Origin: a bacterium
Lineage (GTDB): Bacteria; Verrucomicrobiota; Kiritimatiellia; CAIKKV01; CAIYGI01
Length of the DNA stretch: 64,000 nt
Assembly (NCBI GenBank): GCA_025360745.1
Contig: JANYBP010000005.1
Coordinates: 1-64,000 of the forward strand
Direction: 5' to 3'
Shown here in pieces: positions 18,557 through 32,389 of this stretch (the first letter of the stretch is position 1; every line of letters starts with the position of its first letter). Position numbers and translations under genes: made by a program. The notes under the pieces are model-generated. The model was given only the letters and a program-made list of their open reading frames with translations, was not told the DNA's origin and did not search any database.

Positions 18557-19645
18557 TCAACGGATTTCCACGAACTTGTACTTGCGGCTGCCCATTTTGA
18601 GGGACTCGCATTCCTCGACCTGGATGTAGGGATCCTTGCCGTGAATCTGCTGGAACAGGTGGCCTGAGCCGGAGCGTTTCAACGGCGCGGGCAGCGAGCC
18701 CTCGATGAATTTCTCGTGCTTGATCAGGTCCATGGCGGCCGTCTCGCAGGCGACGATGTCGTCGCTGGCGACGATGCCGATGTCCGGCACGATCGAGGGC
18801 GTGGTAAAGCCCCAGCAGTCGCAGAAGGGCGTGATGTTCAGCAGCGCCGTGATGTGCAGCACCCGGCCCTTGTCGAATGTCTTGAGCACTTCGTTGACGG
18901 TGGTCGCCATGCCGTGCTGGAACCAGCGAAAGCCCCGGTGGTCTATGGTGATAGCCTTCTTGGGGCAGGCCAGTTCGCAGTGCATGCAATACTTACAGGC
19001 GTGGTCGAAGATGCTGATCTTGTGATCCTTGAAGGTGATGGCCGAATTCGGGCAGTTATCCTTGCAGAGCAGACAACCGCTGCACTTCGACGCATCCCAC
19101 TCGAAGGCGGCGCTCATCAGGCGGTGAATGCGGCTGCGCGTGTCGCCGTCTACGCATCCCATCGCGATATTCTTGATCGCGCCGCCGAAGCCGCTATGCC
19201 CGTGCCCCTTGCCGTGGGAGAGCACGATCATGGCGTCGGCATCGACGATGTTGCCCGCCAGTTCGACCGTTTTCATGGAGCGGTAGTTCACGCGCCGGGA
19301 ATAGATGTACTTGTCGGCCGCGCCGGCCACCGGCAGCAACTGGCAGCCCAGCGTCTCGGCCGTGTAACCGCGGGCGGCCGCCGAGGCGACGGCATTCGGG
19401 CTGTCGGTCACGAAGGGTACGCCGCCGGCATCCTTGACCGCCTTCACCACACGCCCGACCAGGAACGGGTGGATCGTGGAAAATCCCATGTTGCCGCCCA
19501 GATGCATCTTGATGGCGACACGCTTGGAGGCAAAGCGTTTCTTGAAATTCCAGGCGCCCAGCATTTTGTCCAGCAGCGCCGGCAGCGTCGCGTTGGCGCG
19601 TAATTCCTTTGGACAGGCGGAGGCGAAGGTGACGGTTGGTTGCAT
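18557..19645 (-). CDS. DUF362 domain protein with 4Fe-4S ferredoxin motifs
   Basis: IKMHLGGNMGFSTIHPFLV, CSGCLLCKDNCPNSAI, CKYCMHCELACPKKAI. Confidence 0.9.
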   Translation of the reverse strand: MQPTVTFASACPKELRANATLPALLDKMLGAWNFKKRFASKRVAIKMHLGGNMGFSTIHPFLVGRVVKAVKDAGGVPFVTDSPNAVASAAARGYTAETLGCQLLPVAGAADKYIYSRRVNYRSMKTVELAGNIVDADAMIVLSHGKGHGHSGFGGAIKNIAMGCVDGDTRSRIHRLMSAAFEWDASKCSGCLLCKDNCPNSAITFKDHKISIFDHACKYCMHCELACPKKAITIDHRGFRWFQHGMATTVNEVLKTFDKGRVLHITALLNITPFCDCWGFTTPSIVPDIGIVASDDIVACETAAMDLIKHEKFIEGSLPAPLKRSGSGHLFQQIHGKDPYIQVEECESLKMGSRKYKFVEIR

Positions 19646-19702
19646 GATCGGCTTTCTCCAGGTGTGCGTGGTGTTTTGGCTTCTGTCGGCGGTTTAAAGG
19701 GG

Positions 19703-20776
19703 TTATTTGCGGGTCGCTTCGGGGGCGGCGCCGAAGCGTTTACGGGTGATATCGGTCGCCACCCGGCCCTGCGGCGTCCTCTGCAGATAGCCTTCCTGAA
19801 TCAGGAAGGGCTCGTAGACCTCTTCGATCGTATCGGGTTCCTCGCCCACGGCCACCGCCAGCGAACTGACACCCACCGGTCCGCCGCCGAAGCGGAAGAG
19901 CAGGGTTTCCAGCAGGCGCTTGTCCATTTCGTCCAGGCCATTGGGATCGATGTCGAGCATGCCGAGCGCTTGATCGGCGACAACCCGGGTGATGCGCCCG
20001 TCGGCCTTGACCTGGGCATAATCGCGCACACGGCGCAGCAGACTGTTGCAAATGCGCGGCGTGCCGCGCGAGCGGCGGGCGATCTCGAAGGCGCCCTCGG
20101 CATCCACCGAAATATCGAGAATGCGCGCCGAACGCTCGACGATTCTGGCCAGCGCTTCGGCGTCGTAATAGTCCAGCCGGCAGGCCAGTCCGAAGCGCGA
20201 CCGCAACGGCGCCGAAAGCATGCCGCTGCGGGTGGTCGCCGCGATCAGCGTGAAAGGCTTGATGTTCAGCCTTACCGAACGGGCGTTGGGACCCTGGTCG
20301 ATCATGATATCCAGCACAAAGTCCTCCATCGCGGAGTAGAGGTACTCCTCGACGCTGCGCTGCATGCGGTGGATTTCGTCTATGAAGAGAATGTCGCCCC
20401 GTTCGAGTCCGGTCAGCAGGCCGGCCAGATCGGCCGGCCGTTCGATCACGGGGCCGGATGTGGATTTGACCTGCACGCCCATGGCATGGCCGAGGATGTA
20501 GGCCAGCGTGGTTTTGCCCAGGCCCGGCGGACCGGAAAACAGGACATGTTCAAGCACCTCGCCGCGGCGCCGGGCGGCCTCCACGAAAAGTTCCAGACGT
20601 TCCACCATCTTGCGCTGGCCCACGAAGTCCGCGAACGAAGGCGGGCGCAGTTTTAGATCCAGCTCGGGATCGGGCTGCACCGCCGCCGCGGTGACCAGGC
20701 GCTTGCGTCCCGCGGCCGACGGTGCTTCCCCGCCCGCGTCTGAAATGAAAGCTTCTTTTTTTTCGCTCATCGGCAA
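19703..20776 (-). CDS. ruvB: Holliday junction branch migration helicase RuvB
   Basis: [70 protein letters not shown]-type motif. Confidence 0.97.
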   Translation of the reverse strand: MPMSEKKEAFISDAGGEAPSAAGRKRLVTAAAVQPDPELDLKLRPPSFADFVGQRKMVERLELFVEAARRRGEVLEHVLFSGPPGLGKTTLAYILGHAMGVQVKSTSGPVIERPADLAGLLTGLERGDILFIDEIHRMQRSVEEYLYSAMEDFVLDIMIDQGPNARSVRLNIKPFTLIAATTRSGMLSAPLRSRFGLACRLDYYDAEALARIVERSARILDISVDAEGAFEIARRSRGTPRICNSLLRRVRDYAQVKADGRITRVVADQALGMLDIDPNGLDEMDKRLLETLLFRFGGGPVGVSSLAVAVGEEPDTIEEVYEPFLIQEGYLQRTPQGRVATDITRKRFGAAPEATRK

Positions 20777-20786
20777 CCTGACAATC

Positions 20787-21380
20787 TCATCCGGCCAGCG
20801 CCTTGCGCACGATATCCTCGATCGCGGCTGTCGCCAGCGTCTCGGGATCGACGCGCTTATTGATCAATTCCTGCGCTTCGCCGCGCCGGTAACCGAGGGT
20901 TACCAGGGCCAGAACGGCGTCGCGCATTTTGAGGTTTTCCTCCGACGGTTCCGCCGCGGCGGCGGCCAGCGCCTCGCCTTCGCCGATACGGTCGCGTAAT
21001 TCCACCACCAGGCGTTCGGCGGTCTTTTTGCCGATCCCGTTGATCGAACTCAGGCGTTTCACGTCGCGTCCGACGATCGACTGCACAAGTTCGCGCACGC
21101 TCATGCCGCTGAGCGCGCTGAGCGCGATCTTGGGTCCGATGCCGCTGACGTTGAGTAACAGCATAAACAATCTGCGCTCGGCCTCGGAGGCGAATCCGTA
21201 AAGCAGGTGTGCGTCCTCGCGGATGTGGTCATGAATCAGTACGCGGCAGCGCGCGCCCGACGCAGGCAGGTGCTCGTAACTGCTCAGCGGGATTTGGACC
21301 TCGTAGCCGACGCCCGCGACGTTCATCACGAGGCGTCCGGGCTCCTTCTCCTCCAGCAGGCCGTCGAGAAAGGTGATCAT
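20787..21380 (-). CDS. ruvA: Holliday junction DNA helicase subunit RuvA
   Basis: [68 protein letters not shown]. Confidence 0.96.
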   Translation of the reverse strand: MITFLDGLLEEKEPGRLVMNVAGVGYEVQIPLSSYEHLPASGARCRVLIHDHIREDAHLLYGFASEAERRLFMLLLNVSGIGPKIALSALSGMSVRELVQSIVGRDVKRLSSINGIGKKTAERLVVELRDRIGEGEALAAAAAEPSEENLKMRDAVLALVTLGYRRGEAQELINKRVDPETLATAAIEDIVRKALAG

Positions 21381-21406
21381 AGTGGGTACACAGGCGGTTA
21401 GCCTTT

Positions 21407-21889
21407 TTACAGCGCCGCCTGGCGTCCTGAGGCATGAATATGTGTTATGGCGATCGCCAGCGCGTCCGAAGCGTCCTCCTGCGGCGGAGCGCGCAAATCG
21501 AGCATTTGCATCACCATCTTACGCACCTGTAACTTGTCCGCGGCGCCGAAGCCGACCACCGCCTGTTTAACCCGCCGTGGCGGGTATTCGAACACCGGCA
21601 GTCCGGCGCGGGTGCAGATCAGCATGGCCGCGCCCCGCACCTCGCCCAGCACAACGGCCGTGCGCAGATTCTTGAAGGCGAAGACACCTTCGATCGCCAC
21701 GGCATCCGGCTGGGTGCGGTCGAGCATCTCCTCGATTCCGCCCGCCACGCGCCGCAGACACTCGCTGCGCAGCAGGCGATCGGCGTTGCGAATGCGTCCG
21801 TACTCCACGGCGCGCAGGCGGCTGCCCTCGGATTCGACCACTCCCAGCCCCGTCGAACGGAGCGAAGCGTCTATTCCGAGCACACGCAT
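21407..21889 (-). CDS. ruvC: Holliday junction resolvase RuvC
   Basis: MRVLGIDASLRSTGLGVVE, VAIEGVFAFKNLRTAVVLGEVRGAAML, DASDALAIAITH. Confidence 0.96.
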   Translation of the reverse strand: MRVLGIDASLRSTGLGVVESEGSRLRAVEYGRIRNADRLLRSECLRRVAGGIEEMLDRTQPDAVAIEGVFAFKNLRTAVVLGEVRGAAMLICTRAGLPVFEYPPRRVKQAVVGFGAADKLQVRKMVMQMLDLRAPPQEDASDALAIAITHIHASGRQAAL

Positions 21890-21905
21890 CGCGGGGTGGG
21901 GCGCG

Positions 21906-22667
21906 TTACGCGCTCTCCTTCTCGATCTCCGCCAGTACGCTGTCGTCCATGTCCATGTTCGTGAAAACGTTCTGCACGTCGTCGTGTTCTTCCAGCGCAT
22001 CCACGAAACGCATCACGGATTTGGCCACGGCCTTGTCGGAGATCGGCACGTAGGTCTCGGGAATCATCCTGACCTCGGCCTGTTCCGTCTTGATCCCGGC
22101 TTTTTCGATCGCTTCCTGCACCGGCAAGAGCATGGCCGGATCGGTCAGGATTTCGAACTCTTCGCCTTCGTTGGTCATATCGTCGGCGCCGGCGTTAAGC
22201 ACGATATCCATCAGTTTGTCTTCGTCCACCCCCTCCGACGGCACCAGAATCTGGCCGCGCCGCTTGAAGCCGCGCGAAACGGAGCCCTGCGAGGCGAAGC
22301 TCGATCCGTGGCGGGAGAAGATAAAACGGATTTCGGCCGCCGCGCGGTTTTTGTTGTCGGTGAGGACATTCACGATCAGTCCCACGCCGCCCTCGGCGAA
22401 GCCTTCGTAGGTGATCTCCTCCATGATCTCGCCGACCAGTTCGCCGGTGCCTTTCTTGATGGCCCGATCGATATTTTCGTTGGGCATGCTGATGGCCTTG
22501 CAACGCGCCACCAATGCGCGCAGGGACGGATTGGTTTCCAGGATGCCGCCGCCCTGCTTGGCCACGAGCATCAACTCCTTGGCCATCTTGCTGAATACCT
22601 TGCCGCGCTTGGCATCGATCAGGCCCTTTTTGTGCTTAATAGTCGCCCATTTACTATGACCGCTCAT
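21906..22667 (-). CDS. YebC/PmpR family protein
   Basis: MSGHSKWATIKHKKGLIDAKRGKVFSKMAKELM, MPNENIDRAIKKGTGE, YEGFAEGGVGLIV. Confidence 0.97.
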   Translation of the reverse strand: MSGHSKWATIKHKKGLIDAKRGKVFSKMAKELMLVAKQGGGILETNPSLRALVARCKAISMPNENIDRAIKKGTGELVGEIMEEITYEGFAEGGVGLIVNVLTDNKNRAAAEIRFIFSRHGSSFASQGSVSRGFKRRGQILVPSEGVDEDKLMDIVLNAGADDMTNEGEEFEILTDPAMLLPVQEAIEKAGIKTEQAEVRMIPETYVPISDKAVAKSVMRFVDALEEHDDVQNVFTNMDMDDSVLAEIEKESA

Positions 22668-23533
22668 CGTCGTTTCCTTCCAGTTTGCTCGCCGTTATCC
22701 AACATCGTTCGTACGCCCACCGCCGCGGCGCCGGGCGGCATGCGAAAACCTATCAAATTGTCATCAGGCGGCGTTCCGCCAAATTCCTGCATCCAACCGG
22801 TCTCGAAGTCGAGATCCGCGACCGCCTCCGCCACCAGTTCGTATTCGGCCTCCGTCACGCTCCGGTTCCACGGCGCGCCACTATCTTTGGCGCGGTGCGC
22901 CGGCATATACTGCGCCATCACGCTCACCGCGGCCCGGGGCTCGCTCGCACGCAGCCAGCGCAGGCTGGCCACGGCCTCCGCCGCTCGTCCCGGCAGAATC
23001 AGAATACGCGCGATCATGCCGCGCATGGCCAGACCGTCCGCGTCGAGCCTGAGCGGCCCGGTCTGCCGCACCATCTCCAAGAGCGCCGCGCGCGCCTTCT
23101 CCACATAGTCGTCCGCCGCCGAGGCCGCGCCGGCCGTGGCCGGATCGGCGTAGCGCAGGTCGGTCAAATAGACCGCCACCCGTCCCGCGCACTCGCGCAA
23201 CGTCTCCAAACTCTCGTATCCGCTGGTGTTATACACGACCGGAAGCCGCACGCCCAGCGCGGCGAGACGGTCGAGCGACGCCCAGATCCACGGCAACCAG
23301 GGCGTCGGACTTACCAGATTCCAGTTATGACAACCCCAATCCGCCAGCTGACGGAAAATATCATCCAGCCCGCCCGCGTCGCAAGACACACCAGCCCCAT
23401 CCTGGCTCCAGGGATGGTTTTGGCAGTACAAGCAGCGCAATGTGCAGCGGCTGAAGAAGATCGTACCTGATCCGCGCGTTCCCGACAAGGGGGGCTCTTC
23501 GCCAAAATGCGGCCCGTAGCGGAAGACCTCCAC
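22664..23533 (-). CDS. Radical SAM protein (PflA/PflX-like activase family)
   Basis: GSGTIFFSRCTLRCLYCQNHPWSQ (CxxxCxxC-type cluster), SPTPWLPWI, YMPAHRA. Confidence 0.88.
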   Translation of the reverse strand: MEVFRYGPHFGEEPPLSGTRGSGTIFFSRCTLRCLYCQNHPWSQDGAGVSCDAGGLDDIFRQLADWGCHNWNLVSPTPWLPWIWASLDRLAALGVRLPVVYNTSGYESLETLRECAGRVAVYLTDLRYADPATAGAASAADDYVEKARAALLEMVRQTGPLRLDADGLAMRGMIARILILPGRAAEAVASLRWLRASEPRAAVSVMAQYMPAHRAKDSGAPWNRSVTEAEYELVAEAVADLDFETGWMQEFGGTPPDDNLIGFRMPPGAAAVGVRTMLDNGEQTGRKRR

Positions 23534-23672
23534 GGCGTTTCCGGCCCCGCACCAGCCCTTCCGTCCGGCCGCCCGGTCAACTCCGCAGTTTCGCGGACAG
23601 AGACGACAGGCCGAAAGGGGGAAAACTAGAGGAATTTGGGTGAGATTGTTCGTAATAGCCCGGGTGTTCAGT

Positions 23673-23912
23673 TCAAAATCCCCACTCCCTCAAGCCGGCA
23701 TCGCCCAAGGGGGCAAACGCATCCTTTTTACACTTGACCCGTTCGGAGGTAACGGTCCCCACCATTGGCCGGCGGCGGCCAGTGGGAACAATTGCCGTCA
23801 ACCGTCCGGCTGGCACTTGGCCACACATGATGACGAGCTCTTCGCCGTGCTGTACTTCTTTCAAGAGCCGCGAGAGATGCGTCTTGGCGTAATGCGTTGT
23901 GATGGTTTTCAT
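23673..23912 (-). CDS. Phd/YefM-type antitoxin, apparently orphan
   Basis: MKTITTHYAKTHLSRLLKEVQHGEELVIMCGQVPAGRLTAIVP...DAFAPLGDAGLREWGF. Confidence 0.8.
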   Translation of the reverse strand: MKTITTHYAKTHLSRLLKEVQHGEELVIMCGQVPAGRLTAIVPTGRRRPMVGTVTSERVKCKKDAFAPLGDAGLREWGF

Positions 23913-23964
23913 GGGGCAAAGCATAAGGGTTGGTCCTGACTAAATTAAGCTGTATTCGCTGCGT

Positions 23965-24013
23965 TCCTGACCCTGAACCCTGAACCCTGAACACCGAACA
24001 CCGGACACTGAAC
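23965..24013 (+). repeat. Heptad repeat, 7 units, CCTGAAC grading into AC(C/T)G(A/G)AC
   Basis: TCCTGAC CCTGAAC CCTGAAC CCTGAAC ACCGAAC ACCGGAC ACTGAAC. Confidence 0.9.
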
Positions 24014-24026
24014 ACCTTTCGCTCCG

Positions 24027-26063
24027 CTACTCCTCGTCGCTATCCTTGACATGCACGGCGGCGGCGATGATTTTCTGGGCCACATTGGCGGGTACGACAT
24101 CGTAGCGCGCGAAGGTGGCTTCGAACGAGGCGCGTCCGCCGGTCATGCTGCGCAGTTCGGCGCAGTAGTGGAAGATGTCGGACTGCGGGATCTCTGCGAT
24201 CAGCACCTGCATGCCCTCGTCCGACTCCATGCTCACGATCCGTCCGCGTTTGTGGCTGAGGTCGCCGCTGACATCGCCCATGAAGTGATCGGGAACCGAG
24301 ATCCTGACGGTCATGATCGGTTCCAGCAGCACGGGACGCGCCTTGCTCATGCCGTCGCGGAAAGCCCGCGAACCGGCGATTTTGAAAGCGATTTCCGAGG
24401 AATCCACGTCGTGGAACGAACCGTCATAAACCACGGCCTTCACATTCACCACGGGGAAACCCGCCACGCTACCGCGATCCATGGCCATCGCAAAGCCCTT
24501 CTGAATCGCCGGCATGAAGTTGCCGGGAATCGAGCCGCCGACGGTCTTGTTGCCGAACCATTCCTGGTCGGATGAAGCCTTGGGCTCGATGAACATGTAG
24601 ACCTCGCCGTACTGGCCGCGGCCGCCGGTCTGCTTTTTGTGTTTGTAGTGGCCCTCGCCGCGCGTCGTCACGGTTTCCTTGTACGGCACCTTTGGGGTGC
24701 TGAGAGTCACCTCGACGTGGTTGCGGCTGTGCATGCGTTCCACGGCCACGGCGATGTGCAGGTCGCCCATGGCCGCCAGCACCATTTCGTGCGTGTCGGC
24801 ATTGCGCTCGACGTGAATGGTCGGGTCCTCCTCGGCCACACGGTGCAGCGCCGTCCCGATCTTATCGTCGTCACCCTGGGTTTTGGCCGTCACCGCGCTC
24901 CAGGCCACGGGATTGGGGAAAACGAAGGGCGCGAAGGTCGCCTGGGTCCCGGTCTGGCAAAGGGCCTCGCCCAGCGAGGTGGCTTTCAGTTTGGCCAGCG
25001 CCACGATGTCGCCGGCCGTGGCCTTGTCCACCGCCGCCGATTTTTTGCCCGCCAGATTGAGCAGGCTGACGATGTGTTCCTTCTGTCCCTTGGCGGAATT
25101 GGTCACGTCGGACTCGGCCTTGAGCGTGCCGCCGGCCACGTAGACGAAGGCCACCGGACCGACAAAGGGATCGTTGACGGTTTTCCAGACGAAACCGACG
25201 AACGGCGCTTCGGGGGAGGGATCGACCGCTTTTCCGCCGACATCCTTCATCGGACGATCGAGCGGCGACGGGAACCAGCGCGCCACGCCTTCCATGAACT
25301 CCGTTATGCCGAGGCCCTTGGGCGCGGCCATGGCAAAAATCGGCGTCAGCGCGCGTTTCGCCATCGCGGTGCGCGCGCCGCGGGCAATTTCCTCTTCCGA
25401 CAGCGTCCCGTCCTTGAGGAATTTCTCGGTCAGTTCGTCATCCGTCTCCGCGGCGATTTCCATCAGCTTGTCCCGGGCGGAAGCCGCCGCATCGGCCAAT
25501 TCGGTCGGCACGTTCGCGCTCAAAATGTCGGCCACTCCGCTGAGATTCGCCAGCGGCAGGACCATCGGGACGCAGGCGCCGCCCCAGGCCGTTTGAACGG
25601 CCGTCAGGGCTTTTTCGAAGGAGGTGTTTTCGCGGTCGAGACCTGTGATCAGGACGGCCACCGGCAAGCCCATCTTTTCGGCCAGCGCCCAACTGCGCAG
25701 TGTGCCCACTTGTAGCCCCGCGTGGGCGTCCACCACCACCACCATGGCCCCGGCGACGCGCGCCGCCTGAATCGTCTGCCCGGCAAAATCGGCGAAACCC
25801 GGGGTGTCCAAAATCGTCATCTGCAACTTGCGACCGCTGGCCAGCTTGGGGGGAGTGAGCGTGAAGGACTTGGCCGAGATCGTGGTTTTGTGCTTTTTCT
25901 CTTCGTCGAGGTAATCCGCCATGCTCGAACCGTTCGCCACCGAGCCCTGGCGATCGTTCACGCCCAGCGTGAAGAGCAAGGTGTCCACCAGCGTCGTTTT
26001 GCCGCTGCCGGAATGGCCCGCGAGCATGAAGTTACGCACATCCCCGACGTTGACATCCTTCAT
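24027..26063 (-). CDS. Elongation factor G-like GTPase
   Basis: LAGHSGSGKTTLVDTLLF, TILDTPGFADFAGQT, EF-G domain IV-like TGGRGQYGEVYMFIEP; C-terminal GDLSHKRGRIVSME. Confidence 0.92.
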   Translation of the reverse strand: MKDVNVGDVRNFMLAGHSGSGKTTLVDTLLFTLGVNDRQGSVANGSSMADYLDEEKKHKTTISAKSFTLTPPKLASGRKLQMTILDTPGFADFAGQTIQAARVAGAMVVVVDAHAGLQVGTLRSWALAEKMGLPVAVLITGLDRENTSFEKALTAVQTAWGGACVPMVLPLANLSGVADILSANVPTELADAAASARDKLMEIAAETDDELTEKFLKDGTLSEEEIARGARTAMAKRALTPIFAMAAPKGLGITEFMEGVARWFPSPLDRPMKDVGGKAVDPSPEAPFVGFVWKTVNDPFVGPVAFVYVAGGTLKAESDVTNSAKGQKEHIVSLLNLAGKKSAAVDKATAGDIVALAKLKATSLGEALCQTGTQATFAPFVFPNPVAWSAVTAKTQGDDDKIGTALHRVAEEDPTIHVERNADTHEMVLAAMGDLHIAVAVERMHSRNHVEVTLSTPKVPYKETVTTRGEGHYKHKKQTGGRGQYGEVYMFIEPKASSDQEWFGNKTVGGSIPGNFMPAIQKGFAMAMDRGSVAGFPVVNVKAVVYDGSFHDVDSSEIAFKIAGSRAFRDGMSKARPVLLEPIMTVRISVPDHFMGDVSGDLSHKRGRIVSMESDEGMQVLIAEIPQSDIFHYCAELRSMTGGRASFEATFARYDVVPANVAQKIIAAAVHVKDSDEE

Positions 26064-26193
26064 AGCACATCCTTTCGCTGTTTATTGACACCCCCCACGA
26101 CTCTTGAAAAGCGCATCCGTATCGCCCATTTCCACTGACGCCGGACTGAATAAATGAACTCTTAGCATACAGCAGGTGTTCCTTCAATGCCGA

Positions 26194-28659
<2,466 letters not shown>

Positions 28660-28686
28660 GGCGATCTTTCTGGAAAATCAGGCTGC

Positions 28687-31143
<2,457 letters not shown>

Positions 31144-31242
31144 TTAGTCCTGTCGCTAATGACGTTTTTATACTACAAAGCAGCCACGCTTTCAAGGCTG
31201 GAATGCTCAATTTGACGAATTATTTTTCGACCAAAAAATGAG

Positions 31243-31305
31243 TTGGACGGGCGGACTTGGCGGACAGGTTGGATAGGTCGGACAGGTCGGACAGGTCAGA
31301 CGGAC
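31243..31305 (+). repeat. Nonanucleotide tandem array with consensus (C/T)GGACAGGT, about 7 degenerate units
   Basis: TTGGACGGG CGGACTTGG CGGACAGGT TGGATAGGT CGGACAGGT CGGACAGGT CAGACGGAC. Confidence 0.85.
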
Positions 31306-31334
31306 CGGACTTTGGCGCTGGAATTTGAACTGGC

Positions 31335-32381
31335 TCAGCCGAATTCGACGCTGGGGCAGGCGTCCAGGGCCAGGCTTTCGGCGAGGGTGGGGGACTGCTT
31401 GTGCGCGGCCAGGCCGGCCACCATGGCGGCGTTGTCGGTGCAGTAGGCCGGTTCCGCCAGCAACAGACGAAAGCCGCGTGCGGCGGCGGCGGCGGCGAGC
31501 AATTCGCGCAGGCGGCGGTTGAGCGATACGCCTCCGGCCACTACCAGCGTTTCGTTTCGGCCCAGCGCAGTCAACGTGCGCGTCACCAGTGTGTCTACAA
31601 TGGCTTCCTGATAACTGGCCGCCAGATCGGCCACCGCGGGGTTCCCATCGCGGCCGGGAGGATACTTGCGCAGATGGTAAAGCAGCGCCGTTTTGATGCC
31701 GCTGAAACTGAAACAGGCGTTGGGATCGACGTCGTCGGCGAAGCGCGCATGCAGTTTGCGCGGAAAGCCGCGCGGGAAAAGCACGGCGCCGGGATTTCCG
31801 CCTTCGCGCGCGGCGCGGTCGATCGCCGGGCCGCCGGGATAACCCAGGCCGAGCAGCGAAGCGCCCTTGTCGAAAGCCTCGCCGGCGGCATCGTCCACCG
31901 TTTGTCCGATCAGGCGATAACGGCCGGGGGCCTCGACGTTCAAGAGGAGGGTGTGGCCGCCGGAGACGATCAGGGCCAGGCAGGGCATGACGCTTTCCCA
32001 GGCGGGCGCCTTGGGCCCCAGAAAGGCGGAGTAGAGATGCGCCTCCATGTGGTGAATGCCGATCAGCGGCCGCTCGAGGCGCAGGGCCAGCCCTTTGGCG
32101 GCGGCCAGGCCGACCAGCAGGCTGCTGGCAAGTCCGGGACCGTAGGTGACGGCCAGCGCATCGAGCTGGGACCACTCCAGTCCCGCACCGCGCACGGCCT
32201 CGGCGAGCACCTCGGGGAGGTGTTCGACATGCTGCCGCGAGGCGATTTCCGGCACCACGCCGCCGTAGGGACGGTGGGCGGCGATCTGACTATGCACGAT
32301 GCTGGAGAGCACCTGACGGCCGTCGCGCACGACCGCGGCGGAGGTCTCGTCGCATGATGTCTCGATGCCCAGAATATTCAT
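31335..32381 (-). CDS. tsaD: tRNA N6-adenosine threonylcarbamoyltransferase
   Basis: MNILGIETSCDETSAAVV, HMEAHLYSAFL, LIVSGGHTLL, CFSFSGIKTALLYHL, VVAGGVSLNRRLRE. Confidence 0.97.
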   Translation of the reverse strand: MNILGIETSCDETSAAVVRDGRQVLSSIVHSQIAAHRPYGGVVPEIASRQHVEHLPEVLAEAVRGAGLEWSQLDALAVTYGPGLASSLLVGLAAAKGLALRLERPLIGIHHMEAHLYSAFLGPKAPAWESVMPCLALIVSGGHTLLLNVEAPGRYRLIGQTVDDAAGEAFDKGASLLGLGYPGGPAIDRAAREGGNPGAVLFPRGFPRKLHARFADDVDPNACFSFSGIKTALLYHLRKYPPGRDGNPAVADLAASYQEAIVDTLVTRTLTALGRNETLVVAGGVSLNRRLRELLAAAAAARGFRLLLAEPAYCTDNAAMVAGLAAHKQSPTLAESLALDACPSVEFG

Positions 32382-32389
32382 GCGCGCGA

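Noticed and set aside
21447-23108. 553-aa + strand ORF across ruvC/yebC/radical SAM
   Set aside because: Spans three well-supported minus-strand genes; composition artefact.
24027-26063. Considered the canonical fusA (EF-G)
   Set aside because: The P-loop region reads GHSGSGKTT, not GHIDHGKTT, and the gene is not in a str operon context; called EF-G-like instead.
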